NCBI GenBank assembly: GCA_945881865.1
Contig: CAMCVK010000013.1
Coordinates: 18,838-82,837 of the forward strand
From: Fimbriimonas ginsengisoli Gsoil 348
Lineage (GTDB): Bacteria; Armatimonadota; Fimbriimonadia; Fimbriimonadales; Fimbriimonadaceae
Length of the DNA: 64,000 nucleotides
Direction: 5' to 3'
The translations under genes and the position numbers were made by a program. The notes under the pieces were generated by a model, which was not told where the DNA came from, did no database searches, and was given only the letters and a program-made list of their open reading frames with translations. Below are positions 1 through 8,757 of the stretch, piece by piece (the first letter of the stretch is position 1; the number at the start of each line of letters is the position of its first letter).

Positions 1-146
1 ATGTCGACGGTGTGATCCGGCTTAAATTCGGCAGATCCGCCCGGGACGTCCCACTTACCCAAGACCTTCGCTTCTGGGTTAGAGCAACCCGCCATGACCA
101 TGATTCCCAAAAGTGCCATGGCACCGAGAGCTACGCTTCGTTTCAC
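1..146 (-). CDS. Putative lipoprotein, N-terminal part (truncated by window edge)
   Basis: Reverse-strand reading from GTG at 146 gives (M)KRSVALGAMALLGIMVMAGCSNPEAKVLGKWDVPGG..., a signal peptide with lipobox MAGC; runs off the window start. Confidence 0.6.
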   Translation of the reverse strand, partial: MKRSVALGAMALLGIMVMAGCSNPEAKVLGKWDVPGGSAEFKPDHTVD

Positions 147-184
147 GCTCCCATTATCCTCGCGATGGCGCGCCAAATGCTGAA

Positions 185-928
185 TCATTCTTGTGTCCGT
201 TGGTAAATGCGAACGACGGCCCTCATGAGATGCGTTACGCCCGCGAATCCGAGCAACACCAAAAAGCCCAGACCCTCGGAAAACATCCAAAAAATCATGA
301 GCGCAATCGCGGCGGCGTAGACCCAGCGCCACAGAAAGCGCAGGTACGGCTCCAATCCCGCCATGGCCAGCGCAAGGCCGGTGCCGACGATGGCCACGTT
401 CGGCTTATAGCCGATGGGGACAAGCGGCTCCCACATGGCTTCGGTAATGATGCCAAACGCGATGAGCCCAAGGCCGTAGAACGCGAGCAGCAGAATCTTC
501 GTGTCCGTCGCCGGCAGCGTGATCGGCTCCTTAAAGTCTTCCCACCGAATCGGCTCGCGCTTCTTCTTGATCGGAGGCGAATACTCCGGGTACTGCGTCC
601 ACAACGGCGGCTGGGCCGCAAAGTCCATTGGATTCCTGGCGAGCAAGGGAGGAGCCGCAACGGGCGGCAGAATCGGCGGCGGCGGCGCATCGTACTGCGG
701 ATAGGCGGGAAGCTCCGGCGTGGTTTCCGGGCGGGCGTCTTCAAATCGATCCGGTGCGTCCGTTGGGCTGAAGAGGTGATGCTCCGGGATCGGCGGCGGC
801 GTGTCGTACTGCGGTTTAGCGTCATCGAACCGATCGGGCTCCGTCGCTGCGCTGTAGGCGTGATGGTCTGCCACCGGCTCTGGAGATGGACTCGATTCAA
901 ACGATGGTGGGTCTTGGGGATCCTGCAT
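185..928 (-). CDS. Hypothetical protein: Pro-rich N-terminal region and C-terminal transmembrane segments
   Basis: 247-aa ORF; Pro/Asp-rich repeats then hydrophobic helices (ILLLAFYGLGLIAFGI, ALMIFWMFSEGLGFLVLLGFAGV). Confidence 0.7.
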   Translation of the reverse strand: MQDPQDPPSFESSPSPEPVADHHAYSAATEPDRFDDAKPQYDTPPPIPEHHLFSPTDAPDRFEDARPETTPELPAYPQYDAPPPPILPPVAAPPLLARNPMDFAAQPPLWTQYPEYSPPIKKKREPIRWEDFKEPITLPATDTKILLLAFYGLGLIAFGIITEAMWEPLVPIGYKPNVAIVGTGLALAMAGLEPYLRFLWRWVYAAAIALMIFWMFSEGLGFLVLLGFAGVTHLMRAVVRIYQRTQE

Positions 929-1055
929 ACGCCGTCGTCCGGGCTTCCTAGCTTAACACGTGGAATTCTTGCTTGTTACCAAAGGCCCAAAACTTCCCGG
1001 CAAGAATGTGCGGTCCCGGGACACCCTTGGCTTGCGGGTAGCGTATTACCCATTC

Positions 1056-1805
1056 ATGGGCAAGGCGATTATTGAAACGAAGGGTCTCAGCAAACGGTAT
1101 GTCATGGGAGATCAGGTCGTCAACGCACTCAAAGACGTCAACCTGACGATTGAGCAAGGCGAGTTTGTTGCCATCATGGGCCCGTCTGGCTCCGGCAAGT
1201 CGACGTTTATGAACCTCATCGGGTGTCTTGACCGTCCCACAGCCGGCGAATATTTGCTGAACGCAGAGGCGGTTGCTTACATGGAAGACAACCAGCTGGC
1301 CGAAATCCGTAACAAGTACATCGGCTTCGTGTTCCAGAACTTTAACCTTTTGCCCCGAACGACGGCTCTTAAGAACGTCGAACTTCCGCTGATGTACGCC
1401 GGTGCCAAGAACCGCTCCCAGCGCGCCAAGAAAGCGCTGGAGATGGTCGGTCTCGCCCAGCGAATGGATCACACGCCCGCGATGCTCTCGGGTGGCCAGC
1501 AGCAGCGCGTTGCCATCGCCCGCGCCATCGTGAACGAACCGGTTTTGATCCTTGGCGACGAGCCGACCGGAAACCTAGACTCGCGCACCTCCGAGGAGAT
1601 CATGGCGGTGTTCCAACAGCTCAACCGCGAGGGCAAAACGGTCGTAATCGTTACCCACGAAGAGGACGTTGCGCTGCACTGCAAGCGGATCATCCGGTTT
1701 AAGGATGGAGCCGTGCGGGTGGATGAGAAGGTGGCGGTTCAGACCGACGCGCGCGAAGTATTGAAGATGATGGACACGCCGGAAGGCGGAAAAGTAGCCG
1801 CCTAA
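1056..1805 (+). CDS. ABC transporter ATP-binding protein (MacB/LolD-like)
   Basis: Walker [10 protein letters not shown], signature [14 protein letters not shown], Walker [14 protein letters not shown]. Internal ATG at 1056 ([15 protein letters not shown]) preferred over the 960 start. Confidence 0.9.
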   Translation: MGKAIIETKGLSKRYVMGDQVVNALKDVNLTIEQGEFVAIMGPSGSGKSTFMNLIGCLDRPTAGEYLLNAEAVAYMEDNQLAEIRNKYIGFVFQNFNLLPRTTALKNVELPLMYAGAKNRSQRAKKALEMVGLAQRMDHTPAMLSGGQQQRVAIARAIVNEPVLILGDEPTGNLDSRTSEEIMAVFQQLNREGKTVVIVTHEEDVALHCKRIIRFKDGAVRVDEKVAVQTDAREVLKMMDTPEGGKVAA

Positions 1806-2356
1806 CCGGCGGCTTTCTTTCTTTCTTTCGCTCGCTTCAGGTTCTGGACGGCCGACAGATCCTTCGGGTAGAGCTTTAGGTAGCGCTCCCACACTTTGAT
1901 CGACTTGTCGTAATTCTTCATCCGTGAGTGCGCGTTCGCCACGATCCGGAACAAGTTTGGGTGAGCCTTATCGGTGAGGGCGGGTTCGGCGACGGCAAGC
2001 GCTTTGGCGAACTCCCGCTTGATGAAGAGCGATTGCGCCTCCATTAGCGCACCGTCCGGGTCCTTCGGGTTGTTCTTCACGTAGCGGCGGTAAGCGGCGC
2101 GACCGGCCTCCGGCTGTTGCACGTTTTCTAGCATCCAGCCAAGATTGCTGGCGGTTTCGTAGTCGTTCGGATACAGGCTGGCCTGGAAGCGCAACGACTG
2201 GATGATCTTCGGATAGTCGCCCCGCTCGAACCAAACATCGGACTGCTGGTTGATGCGGTTGTAGGCGGCGACCCAGACGGATCGGACCCGAGGAGACTCC
2301 ACTTCTGGCGCCGGGCCGCCGAGCAGCAAGAGAGGAAGCATCGCGACGCTGTTCAT
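1802..2356 (-). CDS. TPR-repeat protein, exported
   Basis: TPR-like helical repeats (YPNDYETASNLGWMLENVQQPEAGRAAYRRYVKNNP, MKNYDKSIKVWERYLKLYP). Confidence 0.7.
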   Translation of the reverse strand: MNSVAMLPLLLLGGPAPEVESPRVRSVWVAAYNRINQQSDVWFERGDYPKIIQSLRFQASLYPNDYETASNLGWMLENVQQPEAGRAAYRRYVKNNPKDPDGALMEAQSLFIKREFAKALAVAEPALTDKAHPNLFRIVANAHSRMKNYDKSIKVWERYLKLYPKDLSAVQNLKRAKERKKAAG

Positions 2357-2392
2357 GGGCAGTCCAGATTCTACGCCGAATCCCGCATACTT

Positions 2393-3043
2393 GTGGCCGT
2401 GGCAGGTCTAGATCCGTTCAACGGTCGAATTGGCGTGGATGAAAGCGGAAAGGGCGATTTCTTTGGGCCTTTGGTCGTGGCCGCGTGCTACGTTGGGCCA
2501 GAACACGTGGCCGAACTGGAAGGCGTGAAGGACTCGAAAAAGCTCACCGACCCGCAGGCGATCCGGTTGGCGGCGATCATTCGGCGGGTCTGCCCCCACG
2601 AGGTCATCGGCATTGGACCCACGAAATACAACGAGCTTTACGAAAAATTTAAGAACCTGAACAAGTTGCTGGCCTGGGGCCACGCCCGCGCGATTGAGAA
2701 CGTCCTCGAGAAACAGGAGGCCCACTTGGTGATTTCCGACCAGTTTGCCGCCGGGGGCGATGTCGTGAAGCGGGCTCTCTACGAAAAAGGAAAGGCCGTG
2801 GAGTTTCGCTCGATGGTGCGCGCCGAGGCGGATTTGGCGGTCGCGGCGGCGTCGATCTTAGCGCGGGCTGAGTTCTTGAGCCGACTTCGTAAGCTCAGTG
2901 AGGAGTTTGGAATCGAACTCCCGAAAGGGGCCACGAACGTGATTGGCCCCGGAAAGCGATTTGTGCAGATGCATGGCCCGGCGGCGTTGTCGCAAGTGGC
3001 AAAAATGCACTTCCGGACCGCCGGGCAAGTTTTGGCTGGCTAA
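2393..3043 (+). CDS. rnhC: Ribonuclease HIII
   Basis: Characteristic GVDESGKGDFFGPLVVAACYV and KDSKKLTD motifs. Confidence 0.88.
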   Translation: MAVAGLDPFNGRIGVDESGKGDFFGPLVVAACYVGPEHVAELEGVKDSKKLTDPQAIRLAAIIRRVCPHEVIGIGPTKYNELYEKFKNLNKLLAWGHARAIENVLEKQEAHLVISDQFAAGGDVVKRALYEKGKAVEFRSMVRAEADLAVAAASILARAEFLSRLRKLSEEFGIELPKGATNVIGPGKRFVQMHGPAALSQVAKMHFRTAGQVLAG

Positions 3044-3044
3044 C

Positions 3045-3704
3045 TTATTTAGCTTGGCCGCCGGTAAGGGCAACGCGAAGCTCGATCGAATCGCCAACGA
3101 CCTTCGACGTTCGCTCATCCTGGGGTCCGATCGCGAAGTCCTTTCGGCTGATCGTGAAGTCGGTGCGGAGCTTGAAGGTGTCGCCCTGCATCCCGCCGCG
3201 GGTTCGGTCGGCAAGACCGCCCTTGATGTGCTGGACCGTTACCGGCGTCGTGACTTCCTTCGTGATGCCGCGAACCGTGAGGTCGCCCGTTACGACGGCC
3301 ACGAGTCGGCCGGCCTTGTTGGCCTTTCCGGCCTTGACCTTCTTCAGCTTGAACTCGATGGTCGGGTACTTCGTGGTATCGAGCCACTGGCCGCCTTGAA
3401 TGTGCTCGGACATCAGGGCAACCGGTGCCGCGATGGTCTTGGCGTCGATGACGAGGGTGCCGCTGCTCTTGGCCGGGTTCGCCGGGTCGAACACAAGGGT
3501 GCCCGAGACGCCGCTTGCGGAGCCGGCAATCGGCTCAAGCGGGGAGTCGATGAACCACTGCACGCTGTTGATCTTCTTCGGGTCGGAGAAGTCGAATTTG
3601 AGGGCACCGGGGGCTTGGGCAAGGGCCGGAAGCACGAGGGCACCTACGAGGACGGAGCTGATAATTAGACCGCGTTTCACATCCTCTACTATGCCCGACC
3701 GCAT
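3045..3704 (-). CDS. YceI family protein
   Basis: Exported YceI-like beta-barrel pattern: LKFDFSDPKKINSVQWFIDSPLEPIAGSASGVSGTLVFDP, LTVRGITKEVTTPVTV. Confidence 0.85.
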   Translation of the reverse strand: MRSGIVEDVKRGLIISSVLVGALVLPALAQAPGALKFDFSDPKKINSVQWFIDSPLEPIAGSASGVSGTLVFDPANPAKSSGTLVIDAKTIAAPVALMSEHIQGGQWLDTTKYPTIEFKLKKVKAGKANKAGRLVAVVTGDLTVRGITKEVTTPVTVQHIKGGLADRTRGGMQGDTFKLRTDFTISRKDFAIGPQDERTSKVVGDSIELRVALTGGQAK

Positions 3705-3714
3705 CCCTTGCGTT

Positions 3715-3840
3715 GCACTAGGCTACGAAAAACTTCCGCAGATCCCAATACTTCGCAAGGATATTCGAGCCTGGGTACCGCTTTGCCAACGATCCGATGG
3801 CCGCCCACTCGGTCGCCCGGTAGGGATACGGCGGCACGAA
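3715..3840. repeat. Direct repeat copy 1: remnant of the DUF5107 gene 3' end (att-like)
   Basis: 126 bp matching 5866-5991 with one mismatch (ggccgcccac vs ggcctcccac); encodes GFVPPYPYRATEWAAIGSLAKRYPGSNILAKYWDLRKFFVA on the minus strand. Confidence 0.95.
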
Positions 3841-3984
3841 ACCGGTCGTCTCGGCGAAACGCGCCGGTGGTCGGGAGTATGAACTTCGGCACGCTCCAGG
3901 AGCATTGCCTGTTGTATTCTCTTTACTAACCGCGTATGCGCAATTCGACGACGAGACCTTCTTCAGACGAGACGAGCCAAACAA
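3718..3984 (-). pseudogene. Truncated C-terminal fragment of the DUF5107 protein
   Basis: The 88-aa ORF has homology to the DUF5107 protein only over its last ~44 residues; the N-terminal part is unrelated and antisense to the AAA ATPase start. Confidence 0.8.
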
Positions 3985-5297
3985 CGCGGCTTATTAGTCG
4001 CATCACGTCGGTCAAGGTCGGTGGATTCAAGGCAATTTCTCAGGTCAAAGACATTGAGATCGGCTCGCTAACGATTCTGGCCGGGGCAAATAGTTCCGGC
4101 AAGTCGAGTGCACTTCAGCCTTTGCTTATTCTGAAGCAGACCATCGATGACCATTTGGGCGGTTCAGACTTAGTCTTGGCAGCCGGACATACAGATTTCA
4201 CCGACAAGGAGCAGATTTTGTCGAAGTCGTCCGAAAACGGGGACCCTTACCCGCTCACGATTGGGTTGACCGTTAAGGACTACTCAATGCGCCAAACTTA
4301 TCGTTCAGTGAACAGCAATCCACTAGCGATAGCTGCCATTTTATACAGTTCTCCACACTTTCACCCGGACGGTCTGGCGTTAGCGCCCGAAATGACTTCG
4401 GAAGACATAAAGCGGGCAATAGATAATTGGTTTCGCCAAAGCCCAGAATCATTCCGCCCGCCCAATTTGCGCCCTAAGGTTGATAGCGGAATTCTATCTG
4501 TGGCAATGGATACCACGGAAGATAGTGCGAACCTTAAGATCATAGGTACGGACGAGCCTGCAGCAGTGGCGATGTCTTTTCCATTTCCATTTATAACGGC
4601 CCTATCTCGCGTTCTTCACGTAAAGGGGGTGCGAGGCTTGGGGCGGCAACCCCGCTTTACTCCTCCGCGAGGGGATCTGTTTCCTGGCCCGATTGAACTC
4701 TATGCAGCTTCGCTACTGTTAAAGTGGCAAGAAGATAGGGACGCACGACTGGATCAGCTCCGCGCTCAGCTCGCTAAGCTTGCCCTCACCGCATCGATCA
4801 GTGCCAAGTCAATCAACGACTCCACCGCAGAAATTTCGGTCGGGCGATCACTGGCTCATCCCGATGAATTGGTGAGCATCGCCGACGTGGGCTTTGGCGT
4901 TTCTCAGGTGCTGCCGGTCCTACTCGCGTTGTTGGCCGCAGAGCCCGGCCGCCTTGTCTACATCGAGCAGCCCGAAGTTCATCTCCATCCGAACGCCCAA
5001 GTTGCCCTCGCCCAGATCATTTGCGAAGCGGTCCAGAAAGGCATTCAGGTTGTGATGGAGACACACAGCGAGCTAATGCTTTTGGCCGTTCAAACGGCTG
5101 TTGCGAAGCAGGAACTCGATCCGTCGCAAGTTGTCCTGCACTGGTTTTCTCAGAGTAAGGAAACCGGAGAAACGCAGATCGACTCTCGAAAGCCCGAGCC
5201 AGATGGTAGTTTCGGAGATTGGCCCGTAGATTTCTCGGCCGTAACAATGGATGCCCAGCTGGCCTATCTCCGAAGCGTGCATGCGATCGCAGACTGA
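3936..5297 (+). CDS. AAA15/OLD-like (SMC-type head) ATPase, putative defence-cassette ATPase
   Basis: Walker A LAGANSSGKSS, Walker B LVYIEQPEVHLHPNAQ, ...VVMETHSELMLL typical of AAA_15/AAA_21 ATPases; visibly lower GC than its neighbours. Confidence 0.85.
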   Translation: MRNSTTRPSSDETSQTTRLISRITSVKVGGFKAISQVKDIEIGSLTILAGANSSGKSSALQPLLILKQTIDDHLGGSDLVLAAGHTDFTDKEQILSKSSENGDPYPLTIGLTVKDYSMRQTYRSVNSNPLAIAAILYSSPHFHPDGLALAPEMTSEDIKRAIDNWFRQSPESFRPPNLRPKVDSGILSVAMDTTEDSANLKIIGTDEPAAVAMSFPFPFITALSRVLHVKGVRGLGRQPRFTPPRGDLFPGPIELYAASLLLKWQEDRDARLDQLRAQLAKLALTASISAKSINDSTAEISVGRSLAHPDELVSIADVGFGVSQVLPVLLALLAAEPGRLVYIEQPEVHLHPNAQVALAQIICEAVQKGIQVVMETHSELMLLAVQTAVAKQELDPSQVVLHWFSQSKETGETQIDSRKPEPDGSFGDWPVDFSAVTMDAQLAYLRSVHAIAD

Positions 5298-5302
5298 GAC
5301 CA

Positions 5303-5824
5303 ATGACAATTGTTGTTGACGCAGATATCGCCTGTTCTGCCGGGGGTCAAGCAGGGAAATCCATTTGTTGCACTGAAATCCTGAAGGCAATAAACGATGA
5401 AGGCTTCCATATCCATTTTGGTCCGATACTCAGGGACGAGTGGTTTCGGAATATGAGTGCCTACGCCCGGACCTGGTACGTCACCATGCGGGCGCGGAAT
5501 CGGCTCGACCTCAGAGAAGCGGAGGAATGTCAGCTCCTTGGAGAGCATTTGCGAAGCCTTCCTTTGTCTCACAATCACAGCGGAATAATGCGGAGGGATC
5601 GCCACCTGGTAGATGCAGCCCTCGTGAGGGATTTCCGTATCGTCAGTGGGGATAAGAAGGCTAGGAATGCCTTTCGGACCACGGCATTACCAGCCGTGCC
5701 CCTTCTAGAATCAATCTACTGGGCTCAAGCGGATGATGGAAGTGCGGGTGAAGCATGTATTCAATGGCTTCGAGGCGGTGCCCCCGATGACGAGACGTTA
5801 ATGCTCCACTGCGAAATCAACTGA
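5303..5824 (+). CDS. PIN-like domain protein, putative ribonuclease effector
   Basis: 173-aa ORF, 5 nt after the ATPase stop; PIN-like acidic pattern MTIVVDADI ... LRDEW ... RRDRHLVDAAL ... FRIVSGDKKAR. Confidence 0.6.
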   Translation: MTIVVDADIACSAGGQAGKSICCTEILKAINDEGFHIHFGPILRDEWFRNMSAYARTWYVTMRARNRLDLREAEECQLLGEHLRSLPLSHNHSGIMRRDRHLVDAALVRDFRIVSGDKKARNAFRTTALPAVPLLESIYWAQADDGSAGEACIQWLRGGAPDDETLMLHCEIN

Positions 5825-5865
5825 TCAGCGGTCGATAAACTCGAAACACGGCACCAGAACGTAAG

Positions 5866-5991
5866 GCACTAGGCTACGAAAAACTTCCGCAGATCCCAAT
5901 ACTTCGCAAGGATATTCGAGCCTGGGTACCGCTTTGCCAACGATCCGATGGCCTCCCACTCGGTCGCCCGGTAGGGATACGGCGGCACGAA
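5866..5991. repeat. Direct repeat copy 2: 3' end of the intact DUF5107 gene
   Basis: 126 bp, 125 identical to 3715-3840. Confidence 0.95.
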
Positions 5992-7566
5992 CCCCGTTGC
6001 CTCCGCCGCCGCCAGGTGCATGCCGATTTCGATCTCCATCGACGTCCGCCGCGCAAACGCATGGGCGAGCAGAAACCGCAAAACCGGAAGGTCCACATGC
6101 CGAATGGCTTCGTCCAGCCAGCGGATCGCTTCGTCGTCTTGCCCCATTTCCAGCAGCATGCAGGCGACCTCAACGAGCTCATCCGGGCGGTCCTTCATCG
6201 GCGCGACCAGCGGGGAGCCTTCTTTGCCAAAGCCGCCCGTGCTTTGGGCGAGAAAAGCCTCGGCGCGGAAGACCGGCTCCATCGGGGCCAGAAAGTGTCC
6301 GTTGGGAAGGATGCTGCTTTCGTTCTCGGCGGCCTCGGAGTCGCGCCGCTCGGCAAGCGCCCAGCCCCACCAGGCCAGCGGGTCTTCGGCGTTGAATAGC
6401 AGCGATCTCTCGAACGCGGCTTGGGCGCGCGGAAAGTCGTGCGCCATGAGCGCTCGACGCCCGAGTTCTCGGTAGGCAAGATGCCGACGCGAGACGTCGA
6501 ACGTTGCTTGCATCAGCCGGGTGTCATCGAGATCTTCCGGCAACGAGATGGGAACCGGCGCGATCATCTCCTCGCACGGCACGGTCTGCCACTCGGGGTC
6601 CGTCGGCAGCGGAAGCTCCACCAGCCCCTCAATTCGAATCGGCTTCATCGGATCCAATTCGAGCGAGCCCGACTCGTCCGAGATCGAAACCACTTCGGTA
6701 ACGAGGATCTCGGTCAGGTCGTCGCTTTCAAAAATCGCTCCCGCCCGGACGCAGCGCGTAACGCCCGCGAGACCCGAGATCGGGCAGAACCGAACGGACC
6801 ACACATCCCGCTGGTACGGGGCAAGAAATGCCGGAGACGCGAATCGGGCCGCGACGAGGTTCCCGGTTTGGCCACTCAGCCGCTCCAGCGGCAGTGATCC
6901 GGCAAATGCCGCAATCCCCGCCTTTTGCGCAGAATCATAAATCCAGTTGCCCCGCGCTTTCGATGCGTCTGATCCGAACCAGATAAACGCCGGCGCGTAG
7001 TCTGCCGCCTGGTTGGTCCGGTTGTAGACGGTGACCTCAAGCGTCAGCTCGGCCCGATCGGCCGGAAGCGTCCAGTGGAGGTGGTAGCTGAGGCCGGTCG
7101 CCGAGGTCGCCTCGGCAAACCAGACTCCGGCGGTGCCGTCTTCCGAAGGGAGATCGAGCCGGTGCTCGACCGGGGCGAGTTCGGTTGGATGATGCGTTCC
7201 GACCAGAACGAAGCGACCGCCCATCGGCCAATGAATCCCGCGCGGGCCACCCGCACGAGGCTCACTCGGACTCGGAAGGAGCTCGGTCTCGGTGCGCTTA
7301 TCGAAGAACGAAACGGGGCGACCGCCGAGGTCCGGCGCAAATGTAACGCGGACGAGCGCGTTCTCCAACACCACCGTCGGCAGCGTTCGTGTCTCATAGG
7401 CGCCGCCCCACTCTAGCGAAGGGAATGGGTACGACGACGCCAAAAAGCCGGGTTCACCGGGCGCGACAGAAGCGAGTTGCGGGACGGCGATTTCGATGCC
7501 ATCCTCAAAGGCTTCGGCCGGGGTCCAGGCGGTTGAGGGCGTCTCGTCTTCGGGCATTTGTTTCAA
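5869..7566 (-). CDS. DUF5107 domain-containing protein with TPR-like C-terminal region
   Basis: LPTVVLENALVRVTFAPDLGGRPVSFFDKRTETELL...GIHWPMGGRF, typical of the DUF5107 N-terminus. Confidence 0.8.
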   Translation of the reverse strand: MKQMPEDETPSTAWTPAEAFEDGIEIAVPQLASVAPGEPGFLASSYPFPSLEWGGAYETRTLPTVVLENALVRVTFAPDLGGRPVSFFDKRTETELLPSPSEPRAGGPRGIHWPMGGRFVLVGTHHPTELAPVEHRLDLPSEDGTAGVWFAEATSATGLSYHLHWTLPADRAELTLEVTVYNRTNQAADYAPAFIWFGSDASKARGNWIYDSAQKAGIAAFAGSLPLERLSGQTGNLVAARFASPAFLAPYQRDVWSVRFCPISGLAGVTRCVRAGAIFESDDLTEILVTEVVSISDESGSLELDPMKPIRIEGLVELPLPTDPEWQTVPCEEMIAPVPISLPEDLDDTRLMQATFDVSRRHLAYRELGRRALMAHDFPRAQAAFERSLLFNAEDPLAWWGWALAERRDSEAAENESSILPNGHFLAPMEPVFRAEAFLAQSTGGFGKEGSPLVAPMKDRPDELVEVACMLLEMGQDDEAIRWLDEAIRHVDLPVLRFLLAHAFARRTSMEIEIGMHLAAAEATGFVPPYPYRATEWEAIGSLAKRYPGSNILAKYWDLRKFFVA

Positions 7567-7608
7567 GGGTACCGGCCAAAGTCAGGACCTGTGCGATACT
7601 GGAGGGAG

Positions 7609-8226
7609 ATGGCGAAGAAGGCCAGCCCTTGGCGGGGCATTATTAAGTGGGTGGTCGTGCCTGCCGCGCTTGCGGGCATCGGCTATGCATTTGTCGGGCC
7701 GCGTGTTGGCGGGCCGCTTGCCGAGAAGGCCGCCGAACAGTTGAAGTCGGCCCCGCTGCCGGCTGAAGTTGCTTCGCTGGTCCGCCGGAAGGCGGTTTCC
7801 GAGCCGACGGCTTCTACCGAGCCAACGAAGCTTGATCGTGAACCGGCACCCAAGACGACCGTTCCGGACGATCCGGCACCCGTGGCTCCGGCCGCCGAGC
7901 CGCAGATTGAAGTCAAGGTTCGCCGCGCCGACTCCGTGTTGCCCGTGACCTCGCCGCGGCGTAGCCTTCGTGCCGAATCCCCTTCTGGCACCTACCCGGA
8001 TCTGACTGATCCTTCAGCGACCGAACCACCAAAGCGTAAGAAGCGCCGTTCCCGAAAGCCAACGGCCGAGAAGCCGAAGCCGCCCGAAAGCGCGCCGGTG
8101 ACCGACCCAGCCAGCACGCCGTTTCCCGAGACCGTTCCGCCCATCGACCCGGCCAGCGGGCCCGGCAACGGATCTGGCACTGAAACCGGCGGCGATCCTG
8201 CCGGCGGCGGAACCACCGGCCTATAG
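7609..8226 (+). CDS. Hypothetical membrane-anchored Pro/Thr-rich protein
   Basis: Start at MAKKASPWRGIIKWVVVPAALAGIGYAFVG (single TM); Pro/Ala/Thr-rich low-complexity tail. Confidence 0.6.
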   Translation: MAKKASPWRGIIKWVVVPAALAGIGYAFVGPRVGGPLAEKAAEQLKSAPLPAEVASLVRRKAVSEPTASTEPTKLDREPAPKTTVPDDPAPVAPAAEPQIEVKVRRADSVLPVTSPRRSLRAESPSGTYPDLTDPSATEPPKRKKRRSRKPTAEKPKPPESAPVTDPASTPFPETVPPIDPASGPGNGSGTETGGDPAGGGTTGL

Positions 8227-8260
8227 GGTCGCAGATTCCGCTGGGTAAACTGCTAGGTTC

Positions 8261-8518
8261 GTGAAGGATAAGAAGGCCCCCGTGCGACCCAACTGGGTTA
8301 AAAACACCTACTTTTGGCTTGGTGCAATTCTTTTTATCCTTGGAATCGTTGGGCTGCCCATGTTTGGCGGAGACGGCGCGATCCGCGACCCAGGACAGAA
8401 GAGAGAAGATAGCCTTTACCTCCTCTATTTCGTGGCCTCCGTCGTCATGTTCGTGAACGGCTGGCTTAGCCAGAAGCAGGCCGTTCAGCATTTTGAAGAA
8501 GAACAAGGTTCGAAATAA
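8261..8518 (+). CDS. Small membrane protein
   Basis: 85 aa with two hydrophobic segments. Confidence 0.55.
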   Translation: MKDKKAPVRPNWVKNTYFWLGAILFILGIVGLPMFGGDGAIRDPGQKREDSLYLLYFVASVVMFVNGWLSQKQAVQHFEEEQGSK

Positions 8519-8520
8519 CA

Positions 8521-8733
8521 ATGGTTACTTGCGTTTGCGGAAAGAATATTGAGAAGATCCCGGATTGGTTGCAGGGCGTTCAGGCGGACTTCGTCTGCAA
8601 CAACTGCCCAAATCGCCAGACGAAAAACATCGCGGTGATGAGCGCCGAGATCGACCAGCGAATTGCCGGCGGTCTGAAGGCGGCGGTTCTGGAAACCACC
8701 GACGAAGAGCCGATCGACGAAGACGAAGAGTAA
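8521..8733 (+). CDS. Small zinc-ribbon-like protein
   Basis: CVCGK...CNNCPNRQ Cys pairs; 70 aa; adjacent to the preceding gene. Confidence 0.55.
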   Translation: MVTCVCGKNIEKIPDWLQGVQADFVCNNCPNRQTKNIAVMSAEIDQRIAGGLKAAVLETTDEEPIDEDEE

Positions 8734-8757
8734 GCGCGGGCCGAGTAATCTGCACGC

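Noticed and set aside
113-1075. 320-aa plus-strand Arg-rich ORF
   Set aside because: Antisense to the better-supported membrane protein at 185-928; composition of a shadow ORF.
3936-5865. Known named systems (Gabija, Septu, PARIS) for the AAA15 cassette
   Set aside because: The partner is neither a UvrD-like helicase, HNH nuclease nor TOPRIM/DUF4435 protein by eye, so no named system is assigned.
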